This document shows, in pieces, positions 47,998 through 57,956 of a DNA stretch of 64,000 nucleotides. Source of the DNA: CAKVOD01 sp964606505. Its GTDB lineage: Bacteria; Bacillota; Clostridia; Christensenellales; UBA1242. Below the pieces are notes generated by a model. That model made no database searches. It saw only the letters and a program-made list of their open reading frames with translations, and was not told the DNA's origin. The stretch covers positions 1 to 64,000 of the forward strand of contig CAZSGM010000002.1 of NCBI GenBank assembly GCA_964606505.1, written 5' to 3'. The position numbers and the translations under genes are program-made. The first letter of the stretch is position 1. Each line of letters begins with the position of its first letter.

Positions 47998-48577
47998 TTA
48001 ATTTTCTCCTTACCTCAATTTAGTATGAGTAAAAACAAATTTTTTAATATAATTTTTGCCCATAACCTGTAGGATTTGTACATTAATTAAATAAATGTAA
48101 TCGTCTGTTGATTAATTGTTTGTAAATTTTAATGGATAATTGATTGTAATTTATTGATAAATATTTCCAATTTTTGCCCATTATGAGATAAAACGACTAA
48201 TCTGCAACTCCATTTTAACAAATTTAGTAAAAAAATACAAACATTTTGCGATTGCTTTAGTAATTTACGTGTGTAATTTCATTATAAAAACGCCAATATT
48301 TTCACTTGTAACCATAAACTTGCGAAAAAATGGCATAAAAAAAGCAATTCATTACTTTGAATTGCTTTGATATTAAAAATAGGCTGATTTTAATTAAAAC
48401 ATCTTATTTGTTTTGGTTGCACATTTTAATTTGCGTAATATCAAAATAGTGAGTTGCCTAATATTTAATCAAATAAATCGGTGTTTCATATTTATGAGAC
48501 TTAGCGCGATGTAAAGCTCCGCGAATCAGTAAGGCTAAGTGAGGGGAGGGTTGCGCTGTCTAAGATATACTTAAGGG
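47998..48577. other. 580-bp AT-rich intergenic region
   Basis: No gene on either strand. It contains the promoter area of the surface protein (not clearly resolved; a TATATT lies near 48045 on the minus strand) and a terminator at 48334. Nothing else recognised. Confidence 0.4.
48334..48368 (-). terminator. Terminator of the ychF operon
   Basis: On the minus strand AAAGCAATTCAA pairs with TGAATTGCTTT, followed by seven T. Confidence 0.7.
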
Positions 48578-49066
48578 TTACGCGCTGGCTTTCTCGTTAG
48601 GAGTCGCGCTCGCAACCTTTGCGCTGTCGTCGTCAAGTTGAATGCTGCTTGCCCACTCGACGATGTTTTTGCGTTCAGCATTGAGGTCGTCCACAAAACA
48701 TTCCGCGGTAACATTGTTCAAGCAGTCGGCAGAATAAGATTGCCCAAAGTACTTCTTGACTTGCTTGAGGGTTGTGTCATACTTAGCGGGGAAGTCGTCG
48801 ACAATCTCGTCAACCCTTTGTTGTAGCGACTTGAAAACCTGTTTCTTTTGCTCCGCATCAATCATATCCGCGTTAGAAACCGCCGTGCAAAGCGTAGCAA
48901 ACTTACCAACATAGTGGTGTGAAAGAACTTTCGCATAACGCTCAATCAATTCGATATGCTTAGCGTCTTTCATTAGCGCGCTCTGCTTGTAGTCAACGCT
49001 AACCTTGCTCGTAATTCTATCAAATCCATCATTCAAAATGGTCAAAAACTTTTCATTAGTATTCAT
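48578..49066 (-). CDS. Unknown protein co-transcribed with ychF
   Basis: 162 residues, helical and acidic, probably cytoplasmic. It has an AGAGGTG site and starts 9 bases after the ychF stop. No domain recognised; the last 20 residues (DDDSAKVASATPNEKASA) look disordered. The tight spacing suggests a job connected with YchF or translation, but that is only inference from position. Confidence 0.7.
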   Translation of the reverse strand: MNTNEKFLTILNDGFDRITSKVSVDYKQSALMKDAKHIELIERYAKVLSHHYVGKFATLCTAVSNADMIDAEQKKQVFKSLQQRVDEIVDDFPAKYDTTLKQVKKYFGQSYSADCLNNVTAECFVDDLNAERKNIVEWASSIQLDDDSAKVASATPNEKASA

Positions 49067-49075
49067 AATTCACCT

Positions 49076-50167
49076 CTAAACATTGAATTTGAAGAGCATA
49101 ACGTCGCCGTCTTGAACGACGTAATCCTTGCCCTCAAGTCTGACTTTCCCTTTCTCTTTTGCCTGTGAAAAACCGCCTAACTCAAGTAGGTCTTTGTAGT
49201 TAACAACCTCAGCCTTAATGAAGCCTTTTTCAAAATCGGTGTGGATTTTTCCCGCAGCCTGTGGCGCCTTGAAACTGATAGGTATCGTCCACGCGCGCAC
49301 CTCGTCCTCTCCCGCAGTGAGGAAGGACATAAGCCCGAGCAGTTTGTAACAAGCAGTAATCAACTTGTCAAGTCCGCTTTGGTCAATCCCAAGTTCGTGC
49401 ATTAAGTCGTCCTTATCCTCAGGCGGGAGTTCTGACAATTCCTCCTCAATCTTCGCGCAAATAGTAACGACTTCAGCGTTTTCTTTCTTAGCGATTTCTT
49501 CAACGACCTTGACATACTCATTTTTTGGCGCTTCTAGGTCGTCTTCGCTAACATTGGCGCAGTAAATAACGGGTTTTGTTGTCAACAGGAAGAAGCCTTG
49601 CGCAATCTTCCTTTGCTCGTCGTTAAGAGGGGCAAGTCTTGCTGGTAAACTCTTTGCCAAAGTGTCTTTAATGATGTTTAGAACCTCAAATTCCTCTTTC
49701 GCGTCCTTGTCGCCCGACTTAACAGCCTTACCGACGCGCTCGAGGCGTTTATCAACACTCTCAATGTCCGCTAAAATAAGTTCAAGGTTAATAACCTCAA
49801 TATCGTCTTTGGGGTCAACTTTTCCTTCAACGTGAATAATATTCGCGTCGTCAAAACACCTAACGCAGTGCACAATTGCGTCAACCTCGCGGATGTGACT
49901 CAAAAACTTGTTGCCCAACCCCTCGCCGAGGCTCGCGCCCTTGACAAGCCCCGCGATGTCGACAAACTCAATCGTTGCGTAAACCTTGCGCTTTGAATTG
50001 TAAAATTTCTCTAATTGGTCGAGTCTAGCGTCGGGAACAGCAACAGTTCCAACGTTTGGCTCAATTGTGCAAAACGGATAGTTTGCACTGGCGGCACCCG
50101 CCTTAGTTATTGCATTAAATAGTGTGCTTTTCCCGACATTGGGAAGCCCAACAACACCTAATTTCAT
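49076..50167 (-). CDS. ychF: Ribosome-binding ATPase YchF (OLA1 family)
   Basis: 363 residues. G1 GLPNVGKST at residues 7-15, switch II FVDIAGLVKGASLGEGLGNKFL, and NVSE in place of NKxD, the change that makes YchF prefer ATP. A coiled-coil insertion near 130-200 and a C-terminal TGS domain (AWTIPISFKAPQAAGKIHTDFEKGFIKAEV, split here in overlapping parts) complete the family layout. It binds the 70S ribosome and has roles in stress control. First gene of the two-gene operon. Confidence 0.96.
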   Translation of the reverse strand: MKLGVVGLPNVGKSTLFNAITKAGAASANYPFCTIEPNVGTVAVPDARLDQLEKFYNSKRKVYATIEFVDIAGLVKGASLGEGLGNKFLSHIREVDAIVHCVRCFDDANIIHVEGKVDPKDDIEVINLELILADIESVDKRLERVGKAVKSGDKDAKEEFEVLNIIKDTLAKSLPARLAPLNDEQRKIAQGFFLLTTKPVIYCANVSEDDLEAPKNEYVKVVEEIAKKENAEVVTICAKIEEELSELPPEDKDDLMHELGIDQSGLDKLITACYKLLGLMSFLTAGEDEVRAWTIPISFKAPQAAGKIHTDFEKGFIKAEVVNYKDLLELGGFSQAKEKGKVRLEGKDYVVQDGDVMLFKFNV

Positions 50168-50320
50168 TATATCTCCTTGTTTATGATTTTATTATAACTT
50201 AATTTTTTTTAAATGGCAAGTAAAATTTAAATAAAATTCAAAATAAGGATAGTAAAATCCAAAATATAAACCACAAAATCGCCCGCGTACTGCCGTTTTG
50301 GTGCATAATCACTAAAAAAA

Positions 50321-51130
50321 ATGAATAAACTAAAGAAAACGAAGGGGAACGCGTTGGATATATTTGTAGTTTTTGTATTGGGGCTCGTGCAAGGGTTTAC
50401 GGAGTTTTTGCCAGTGTCCAGCAGCGGGCATTTGGTGTTGTTTGAAAACATTTTCGGAATTCACGACGGTTCGCTGTTTTTGAATGTGGCGTTGCACGTC
50501 GCGACGCTCGTTGCGGTCGTTATATTTTACCGCAAAAAACTTTGGGATATGGTCAAACACCCACTCCAGCCAATTAATGCGTACCTTGTTTGCGCAACGG
50601 TGGTTACCTGCACAATCGTCGTGCTGTTTTCCGACTTTTTTGAAAACTCGTTCAGCGGCGGCTTGCTCGCGTGGGGCTTCATCTTGTCAGCAGTGTTTTT
50701 GTTCGCAACCGAGTGGATTTCAAGGAAATATGAAAAGGACAACTATCCGCGCCAAAAAATCGGGGCAAAACAGTCGTTATTGCTTGGGCTTTTCCAAGGA
50801 CTCGCAATTTTACCAGGTATATCCCGCAGTGGCACAACACTTTGCGCGGGGATAGTTATGGGCGTGGAGAAAAAGGAAGCGCTTGACTTTTCGTTTTTAA
50901 TTAGTATACCTATAATTATCGCTTCGCTTGTTTACGAACTTGTCAAGTGCGATTTCAAACTTGATTTTGCGGATGTAACGCTAACTCAAACGCTAGTCGG
51001 GTGCGTAACCGCGTTTGCGTGCGCAATAGTTGGCATAAAACTTATGCTAAAAGTTGTCGAAAAAGTGCAGTATAAGTGGTTTGCGATTTATCTATTAATT
51101 TTGGCAGGAATAACGATAATAGTTGTTTAA
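50321..51130 (+). CDS. uppP: Undecaprenyl-diphosphatase UppP/BacA
   Basis: 269 residues from the first ATG, about eight membrane helices. Catalytic motifs GLVQGFTEFLPVSSSGHL and GISRSGTT are intact. It removes phosphate from undecaprenyl pyrophosphate to recycle the lipid carrier for peptidoglycan, and confers bacitracin tolerance. The ATG has no ribosome site; an in-frame TTG at 50354, with AAGGGG 6 bases upstream, would give a shorter N-terminus closer to the family's and may be the true start. Confidence 0.95.
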   Translation: MNKLKKTKGNALDIFVVFVLGLVQGFTEFLPVSSSGHLVLFENIFGIHDGSLFLNVALHVATLVAVVIFYRKKLWDMVKHPLQPINAYLVCATVVTCTIVVLFSDFFENSFSGGLLAWGFILSAVFLFATEWISRKYEKDNYPRQKIGAKQSLLLGLFQGLAILPGISRSGTTLCAGIVMGVEKKEALDFSFLISIPIIIASLVYELVKCDFKLDFADVTLTQTLVGCVTAFACAIVGIKLMLKVVEKVQYKWFAIYLLILAGITIIVV

Positions 51131-51192
51131 TAATAAGGAATAACAATCATATTATTTTAGTAAAATAAGTTAAATTTTATTATGTCAATAAG

Positions 51193-51221
51193 TTGTCTAA
51201 TAAAATAAAAAGTATTATAAT
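51193..51221 (+). promoter_or_regulatory. Promoter of the P-type ATPase gene
   Basis: TTGTCT, 17-base spacer, TATAAT. Confidence 0.7.
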
Positions 51222-51292
51222 ATATATTGAATAAGCGAAAGCGTGCAAGAGCGCGCCAAACAATTCTCGCGCAAATTAGCGAAGGAGAGAGT

Positions 51293-53920
51293 ATGTCAAA
51301 AGGTTTTCATTCTTACACAAAAGCGCAAATACTGTCCGAGTTCCAAACAACCGAAAGAGGGCTGACAACCAGTGAGGCAAACAATCGGCTTGCGCAAAAC
51401 GGCAGGAACGCATTGCCAAAAGCAAAAAAGAAGTCCGCGTTTGCAAAAATTATGGCGCAATTTAAAGACCCGATGATAATTGTTTTGATTATCGCAAGTA
51501 TCGCGTCGTTTGTTATAAGTTTGGTTGAAAAAACAAACGATTACGTCGACGCAATCGTAATTGTCGGAATTGTCATTTTTAACGCCGTAATCGGTTACTT
51601 GCAAGAACAAAAAGCGGAGGACGCGCTTGAAAACTTGAAAAAGTTGTCGCAGAAAACGACAAAAGTGTTGCGCGACGGCAAGCGTGTCGTTGTACCCGTC
51701 GAAGAAGTTGTCGTTGGGGACAAGGTCGTGTTTGAGGCGGGGGACATAATTCCCGCGGACTTGTACATAATTAAGTGTTACGGCTTGCAAATCAACGAGT
51801 CGTCGTTGACTGGCGAGTCAAGCGCGGTCGAAAAGAAAGCGGAAGAGGGGTTGGACGAAAAACTCTCGCTCGGCGACCGCACAAACTTGGCGTTTTCGGG
51901 CAGCGTGGTTACGCACGGGCGTGGCTCAGGGATTGTTGTCGCAACAGGCATCAATACCGAAATCGGAAAAATTGCGGATATGTTGAACGAAACCGAGCAG
52001 GAGCAAACGTTGTTGCAAAAGAACTTGGCGCAATTAGGGAAGGTTATTACAATAATCGTGCTCGCGGTCGCGGGGCTGATTTTCTTCCTTGATTTGCTGC
52101 TAACTAGCACAACATTCATCGACGCGTTTATGACAGCCGTCGCAATCGCCGTCGCCGCCATACCCGAAAGCCTGCCAGCCGTCGTAACAATCATTATGGC
52201 AATCGGCGTAACGCGTATGAGCAAAAAGAATGCCATCGTAAAACACCTGCACTCGGTCGAAACACTGGGCGCGTGCGAAGTTATCTGCACAGACAAAACA
52301 GGAACACTCACTCAAAACAAAATGACCGTTAAGGCTGTCTTTATGAGCGAACAGTTTCAAACAATCAAAGCCCCACTAACAGACGACCAAAGACAATTGC
52401 TTGACTGTATGTTGTTTTGTAACGACTCTGTTGTTGCAAACGACCAGATTAGCGGCGACCCAACCGAAACCGCGCTCGTGAGTTACGCGCACGGGGTTGA
52501 GTACTACCGCGACTCTAGCGCGGTTAACCAAGCGCGCGTGGGCGAGGTGCCGTTTGACTCAAACAGGAAACTAATGAGCACAATTCACCAAATTAATGAC
52601 GCGCAGATTGTTTTTACAAAGGGCGCAGTCGATAGTTTGCTTTGTAAGTGCACGCATATTTTGGTTGATGGCAAAGTGCAGCCAATGAGTGCTCGCTACA
52701 AAAAACAAATTGATCAAGCAGTTCAAACAATGGGCGAAAAAGCACTTCGTGTGCTCGCGTTCGCCGAAAAAGTAGAAAAACAAGTAAACCTTAATGAAGT
52801 TGAAAACGACCTCACGTTTTTAGGGCTCGTCGGCTTGCAAGACCCAGCGCGTCCACAAGCGCGTACAGCGGTTAAAACGTGCCTAAAAGCAGGGATGATT
52901 CCTGTAATGATAACGGGCGACCATAAGGATACCGCGCTTGCAATCGCAAAAGAACTCGGTATCGCGACAAACGAAAAGCAGGTTATGACGGGCGCGCAAC
53001 TCGATTCGCTAACAGATGAAGAGTTTATGAAAAAAATCAGCAAAATCCGCGTCTACGCTCGCGTAAGCCCGCAAAACAAAGTGCGCATTGTCAAAGGTTG
53101 GAAGAAACTAGGCAAAGTTGTCGCAATGACGGGGGACGGCGTAAACGACGCGCCAAGCCTCAAAACCGCGCATATAGGGATTGGAATGGGTGCAACAGGT
53201 ACGGACGTTACTAAGGAAGTCGCGGACGTGATTTTGGCGGACGACAATTTCGCAACGATAGTTATCGCAGTCGAAGAGGGAAGAAAAGTTTTTGCAAACA
53301 TTCAAAAAACTATCCAATTTTTGTTTTCAACCAACATAACCGAAGTTGTCGCGCTCGTAATCGCAACAATCCTGTTCCCGAACTCAATATTCCTCTTGCC
53401 ACTGCAAATTTTGTTCATCAACCTCGCGACCGACATCCTGCCGGCAATCGCGCTCGGATTTGAGCCGATAGAAAAGGATTTGATGACCAAAAAACCGCGC
53501 AAACTTGAGGCGAGCGTCTTTAGCGACGGGGTCGGCAAGGCAATTATCTATCAGTCGGCGTGCCAAATCTTGATTGCAATGATTGTTTTCTGGATTGCGC
53601 ACATACATTACAGCCCAGAAGTCGCAAATACAATGGTTTTCTTGACTATTAATATTATGCAACTCATCCATATGTTAAACGTGCGAAGCCACCAAAGCAT
53701 ATTTAGCAGTAATCCGTTTGGGAACAAACTGTTTTTCGTCGCACTGTTCGGCGGGCTTGCAATGACGTTCTTCATCGCGCTCATTCCGCCAATTGCAACG
53801 GTGTTCGGGCTCGTTTCATTGTCAATGACGCAGTGGCTAATAATCTTCGCGTTTGCGTTCGCAATTATACCAATTGTCGAGGTTGTGAAGTTTGTCGACA
53901 ATCATATTTTTAAAGCATAA
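51293..53920 (+). CDS. Cation-transporting P-type ATPase (Ca2+ type, P2)
   Basis: 875 residues from the ATG at 51293, with AAGGAG 5 bases upstream. N-terminal cation ATPase domain (FQTTERGLTTSEANNRL), actuator TGES, phosphorylation motif CTDKTGTLTQNK (Asp334), hinge TGDGVNDAP, and ten membrane helices. Helix 4 reads AIPESLP (usually PEGLP), with Glu kept; the helix 6 segment NLATDILPAIALGFEP has Asn and Asp ligands as in SERCA/PMR1-type pumps. It exports Ca2+ (or Mn2+) with ATP. Single gene. Confidence 0.93.
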   Translation: MSKGFHSYTKAQILSEFQTTERGLTTSEANNRLAQNGRNALPKAKKKSAFAKIMAQFKDPMIIVLIIASIASFVISLVEKTNDYVDAIVIVGIVIFNAVIGYLQEQKAEDALENLKKLSQKTTKVLRDGKRVVVPVEEVVVGDKVVFEAGDIIPADLYIIKCYGLQINESSLTGESSAVEKKAEEGLDEKLSLGDRTNLAFSGSVVTHGRGSGIVVATGINTEIGKIADMLNETEQEQTLLQKNLAQLGKVITIIVLAVAGLIFFLDLLLTSTTFIDAFMTAVAIAVAAIPESLPAVVTIIMAIGVTRMSKKNAIVKHLHSVETLGACEVICTDKTGTLTQNKMTVKAVFMSEQFQTIKAPLTDDQRQLLDCMLFCNDSVVANDQISGDPTETALVSYAHGVEYYRDSSAVNQARVGEVPFDSNRKLMSTIHQINDAQIVFTKGAVDSLLCKCTHILVDGKVQPMSARYKKQIDQAVQTMGEKALRVLAFAEKVEKQVNLNEVENDLTFLGLVGLQDPARPQARTAVKTCLKAGMIPVMITGDHKDTALAIAKELGIATNEKQVMTGAQLDSLTDEEFMKKISKIRVYARVSPQNKVRIVKGWKKLGKVVAMTGDGVNDAPSLKTAHIGIGMGATGTDVTKEVADVILADDNFATIVIAVEEGRKVFANIQKTIQFLFSTNITEVVALVIATILFPNSIFLLPLQILFINLATDILPAIALGFEPIEKDLMTKKPRKLEASVFSDGVGKAIIYQSACQILIAMIVFWIAHIHYSPEVANTMVFLTINIMQLIHMLNVRSHQSIFSSNPFGNKLFFVALFGGLAMTFFIALIPPIATVFGLVSLSMTQWLIIFAFAFAIIPIVEVVKFVDNHIFKA

Positions 53921-54021
53921 CTTTTAAACGCTTTGCATTTTGCATAAAATGTTTTATAATAAGGTATTATAACTTATGTAGCGTAAATTACTAGCAATAA
54001 CTTGCGTAAGGAGGAAATGAT

Positions 54022-54960
54022 ATGGAAAACTTATACGATGTAATCATAATCGGCGAGGGCGTCGCAGGGATGACCGCAGCAATATACGCTGCGCGCGCAG
54101 GTGCAAAGGTTTTGATTTTGGAAAAAAACGCGGTCGGGGGGCAAACCTCGCTTACGTACGAAGTCGCAAACTACCCAGGGTTTCAGAATATTAGCGGGAT
54201 AGAACTTGTTATGACAATGCAAAAACAAGTGCACGCGCTCGGGGTTGAGGTTCGTTACGCGCGCGTTGAAAGCATTGAGGACGGCATGGTTAAAACGGTT
54301 AGAACGAAAGACCGCGTTTACCGCGCCAAAGCGCTGATTGTTTGCCTCGGCGCGTCGCCTAAAAAGTTGGGGCTTGCAACCGAGGACACGTACAGCGGCA
54401 AGGGCGTGAGTTACTGCGCAGTGTGCGATGGGGCGTTCTTCCGCAATAAACCCGTCGCCGTTGTCGGTGGGGGTAACACCGCCATTGAGGACGCTAACTA
54501 CCTTGCAAAACTCGCCAGCAAAGTCTATGTGCTCGTGCGCAAAGATAAGTTGAAGGCGCAACAAATTCTCGTCGACGCACTCAACAAAAACATCGCGCAA
54601 GGGAAAGTTGAAGTACTTTATAATACCGAAGTTGCCGAAATTTGCGGCAGTGGCAAAGTTGAGTGCCTAAAACTCAACAACAACCAAACCGCGCAGGCGA
54701 GCGAACTCGAAGTTGCGGGCTTGTTTGTCGCAATCGGCAGGAGCCCTGATACTGAGTTGGTTTCCAACCTTGTCGACCGCGACGAAAGCGGTTACATTAT
54801 CGTAAATTCCGAAAAACAAACGTCCGCGCAAGGTATTTTTGCAGGTGGCGACTGCACAAACACTGTGCTTAGACAAATTGTAACTGCTTGCGCAGACGGC
54901 GCGATTTGCGCAACAAGCGCAGTTTCGTACGCAAACAAACAAAAATTGGAAAATGAATAA
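54022..54960 (+). CDS. trxB: Thioredoxin-disulfide reductase
   Basis: 312 residues with an AAGGAGG site. FAD site GEGVAGMTAA (GxGPAG variant), redox-active CAVCDG (near 137-142), NADPH site GGGNTAIEDA, and C-terminal FAGGDC. It reduces thioredoxin. A TTTGCA-17-TATAAT promoter lies at 53932-53960. Other low-molecular-weight flavoprotein reductases of the same family are possible, but both Cys and the binding loops are canonical. Confidence 0.93.
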   Translation: MENLYDVIIIGEGVAGMTAAIYAARAGAKVLILEKNAVGGQTSLTYEVANYPGFQNISGIELVMTMQKQVHALGVEVRYARVESIEDGMVKTVRTKDRVYRAKALIVCLGASPKKLGLATEDTYSGKGVSYCAVCDGAFFRNKPVAVVGGGNTAIEDANYLAKLASKVYVLVRKDKLKAQQILVDALNKNIAQGKVEVLYNTEVAEICGSGKVECLKLNNNQTAQASELEVAGLFVAIGRSPDTELVSNLVDRDESGYIIVNSEKQTSAQGIFAGGDCTNTVLRQIVTACADGAICATSAVSYANKQKLENE

Positions 54961-55060
54961 AACTTTGTGGAATTGTTAATTAAAACAAGTTGTTTATCTC
55001 AAAATCAATTTACCTCCCAAAAATTAATTATATCCCCGAAATTAATTGTATAATAAAAAT

Positions 55061-55109
55061 AAAAAAAACACATACATTTTGTTGCGTTGCAACGTGTATG
55101 TGTTTTTTA
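55061..55109. terminator. Bidirectional terminator between trxB and ABC exporter
   Basis: AAAAACACATACA paired with TGTATGTGTTTTT, with an inner GTTGC/GCAAC stem. Confidence 0.85.
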
Positions 55110-55149
55110 TGTATTAATATGGTTGTTAGCCTAGTTATTATTGTTACTA

Positions 55150-57843
55150 TTATTCAGAACGCAAGCAAGTAACTGGGTCTTTCTTACTAGCCATTCGCGA
55201 AGGAATGAAGCCCGCAAGTAATGTTAGACCTACCGAAATTGCAATCATTGATATGCCCGCAACAGGGGACAGTATCGCAATGCTTCCAATCGTATCGGAA
55301 AGCCCACTAATAATTAGATTGATAGGTATCGTCAAAAGCAGCGTTACGCCGACCCCGATAATGCCCGCAAGCAACCCAATCATAAATGTTTCCGCATTGA
55401 ACACGCGCGCAATGTCTTTCTTTCGTGCGCCCAAACTCCTCAAAACGCCGATTTCCTTCGTGCGCTCAATTACCGAAACATACGTAATAACCGCAATCAT
55501 AATTGATGAAACAATAAGCGAAATCGCACTAAATGCAATCAACACATAACCAATTATGTCTACCATACTCGTCAGCGAGGACATAACCATCCCCATAACG
55601 TCGTTGTAATGTATCTGCTCGTCCTCAGGTTTCCCCTCGTTGTAAGCGTCAAGGTGAGCCATAATCAGGTTTTTGCTGTCAAAATTTAGTGGGTAAATAC
55701 TAATGTAGTTAGGTAGCGCAACCCCGCCAAGTTCTCTAAGTCGGGTCTCAAACGCAGCCTCAGTCGTCGCGAAAGTCGCCCCTAATTGATAAGGTTCGCC
55801 TGTCAGCGGGTCAATCGTCGGATTATCGTTTGTAAACTCAACAATCTCGCTTGTAAGGTTGCTTTGTTGCATAAAATCAGCAAGTTCTTGACTGTACGCT
55901 ATGCCCGTCGCGTAAACTTGGTTTTGCGTGTCCGCGCGCGGTCTCATAATCGCGCCAATCTTTACTTCTTTATATTTTGACTTGTCAAACGTGCTCTCAC
56001 TAAAATTATTTGCGCCCGCATTGTAACGGTTGTTCACGCTATCGAAAGTATAATAAGTGGAATTACTTGCAAGATAGAATGTTTTGTTCAAAATGTCGTC
56101 AAAGTCAATCTCAGTCGCGCCCGCAGTGTACACGCCGAGTTGCTTTAGGATGTTGTCGCCAACTTGGTTGTACTTGTCAACAAACAAAACAAGTTCGTTT
56201 TCAGTTTGTGGGTAAGTCCCGCCAATTATGTCGTATTGCGACAAAATGAAGTCTTTGTTGTCAATCAACAACTGCCAAGAACTGTCGCTGCCAAGCATTG
56301 CGTACGCGGAACTTGCCATATCGCTGCTTTCGTTGACTTCTATGTACTTATATTTGCTTGTCGCGTTGTCAAATGTGTAGACGTGCAACAGTTGCCCCGT
56401 AGTCATAATAACGTCCGCGTAAAGCGACTCGTCAAGCGTGTTAATCGCATTGTCAATGTAGTCTTGAGTTATCTTTGTAGTCGGTCTAAGGTTTGTCAGT
56501 TTCTTCGTAATGTCGTCGACAATAACTTTCTCAGCGGCAGGGAACTTGTCTAGCCCCGAGTCTTGCATAAATGTCGAAAGGGCGGAGTAGTCAAACCCTT
56601 GCTCGCTGACCGTGAGCGGATATGTCGAAAGCATATCCTTTTGAATTTTGTTTATGTATAAATTAAAACCATTTGATAGCGCAAGTACGAGCGAAACCCC
56701 GATAATACCGACGCTGCTCGCAATCGCAACAAGTATCGTCCTTGCCTTTTTGGATAGTAAGTTTTTGAAACTTAATGTAAGGGCTGTCCAAAACGACATC
56801 GACGTCTTTTTAAACGGTGTTTCCGCTTTTTTCTTCTTTTGTTTTCCGCTTTTGGATGTTTTGCTTGAGTCTTGAGTGGCTGTGTCCGCCGTTGTAGTGT
56901 TCGCGTCGCTTTGTTGTGTGTTCGCGCCATCGTTTAGGGTAGGTGTGCTTTTGTCTGTTACAGTCGCGCCTGAGTGGGAAGCACAAGCCTTTGTCTTTTT
57001 CTTTGAGGTAGCGTTTTTGTCCGCCGCGCCGTCCTTGCCTGCGTCTGTTGCGTCCATTTCAGCGGTTGCGCGGTCCTTGCCTGCTGTAGCGTTTTCGTCC
57101 GCCGCACAGGTTTCAATTGCGGGGCTGTTTTTGTTAGTTGCGGCGGTTGTAGTGTCGGTTGCGCTTTGATAAGGGTTGGTGTCCTCGACAATCGCGCCGT
57201 CAAGTAGTTTAATAATACGTGTAGAATACTTTTCCGCGAGTTCGGGATTGTGCGTAACCATAATAACAAGGCGCTCTTTCGCGATTTCTTGAATTAAGTC
57301 CATTATTTGAACCGATGTCGCGGTGTCAAGCGCGCCAGTAGGTTCATCCGCAAGCAAAATCTCAGGGTCGTTTACAATCGCTCGCGCAATTGCAACCCTC
57401 TGCATTTGCCCGCCCGAAAGTTGGTTCGGCATTTTGTTAAGGTGGTCTTTAAGCCCAACTCGCTCAAGTGCGGCTATCGCGCGGCTTTTGCGCGCGCTCG
57501 CAGGAACGCCCGATATTGTGAGCGCAAGTTCCACATTAGAAAGCACATTGAGGTGCGAAATTAGGTTGTAACTTTGGAACACAAACCCGACCGTGTGGTT
57601 GCGGTACGCATCCCAGTCGCTATCCCTAAAGTCTTTGGTTGAAACTCCCGAAATAACAAGGTCGCCCGAAGAGTAGTGGTCAAGCCCGCCGATTATGTTA
57701 AGTAGCGTCGTCTTTCCGCAGCCCGATTGTCCGAGTATGCTAACAAACTCACTCTTGCGGAATTCAATTGATATTCCTTTTAGCGCAGGGTTGGTCGTGC
57801 CCGCAACCGAGTATTCCTTTTTAATGTTGTCTAATTTTAACAT
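55150..57843 (-). CDS. MacB-like ABC exporter (ATPase-permease fusion)
   Basis: 897 residues from the ATG at 57843, which has GGAG 6 bases upstream (inside a four-codon longer frame with no site). ATPase: Walker A GQSGCGKTT, LSGGQMQRVAIARA, Walker B ILLADEPTGALD. Residues 230-345 form an unusual low-complexity linker rich in Ala, Thr, Asp and Lys (ATAGKDRATAEMDATDAGK). The permease then has a first membrane helix (ILVAIASSVGIIGVSLVLA), a large extracellular domain of about 340 residues and an FtsX-type three-helix end. MacB-type mechanotransmitters move substrates from the outer face; peptides or toxins are likely. Behind a MarR-type gene that probably controls it. Confidence 0.9.
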   Translation of the reverse strand: MLKLDNIKKEYSVAGTTNPALKGISIEFRKSEFVSILGQSGCGKTTLLNIIGGLDHYSSGDLVISGVSTKDFRDSDWDAYRNHTVGFVFQSYNLISHLNVLSNVELALTISGVPASARKSRAIAALERVGLKDHLNKMPNQLSGGQMQRVAIARAIVNDPEILLADEPTGALDTATSVQIMDLIQEIAKERLVIMVTHNPELAEKYSTRIIKLLDGAIVEDTNPYQSATDTTTAATNKNSPAIETCAADENATAGKDRATAEMDATDAGKDGAADKNATSKKKTKACASHSGATVTDKSTPTLNDGANTQQSDANTTTADTATQDSSKTSKSGKQKKKKAETPFKKTSMSFWTALTLSFKNLLSKKARTILVAIASSVGIIGVSLVLALSNGFNLYINKIQKDMLSTYPLTVSEQGFDYSALSTFMQDSGLDKFPAAEKVIVDDITKKLTNLRPTTKITQDYIDNAINTLDESLYADVIMTTGQLLHVYTFDNATSKYKYIEVNESSDMASSAYAMLGSDSSWQLLIDNKDFILSQYDIIGGTYPQTENELVLFVDKYNQVGDNILKQLGVYTAGATEIDFDDILNKTFYLASNSTYYTFDSVNNRYNAGANNFSESTFDKSKYKEVKIGAIMRPRADTQNQVYATGIAYSQELADFMQQSNLTSEIVEFTNDNPTIDPLTGEPYQLGATFATTEAAFETRLRELGGVALPNYISIYPLNFDSKNLIMAHLDAYNEGKPEDEQIHYNDVMGMVMSSLTSMVDIIGYVLIAFSAISLIVSSIMIAVITYVSVIERTKEIGVLRSLGARKKDIARVFNAETFMIGLLAGIIGVGVTLLLTIPINLIISGLSDTIGSIAILSPVAGISMIAISVGLTLLAGFIPSRMASKKDPVTCLRSE

Positions 57844-57956
57844 AAGGGTCTCCATTATTTAGATTTTTGTAGTTTTTTTTGAATTTGTAGTTTTCTTAGG
57901 TGCTTTTGCTCAATTTTGCTAGTTTTGTCGCACTATTTTAGTCTTGCGACCTTTGC

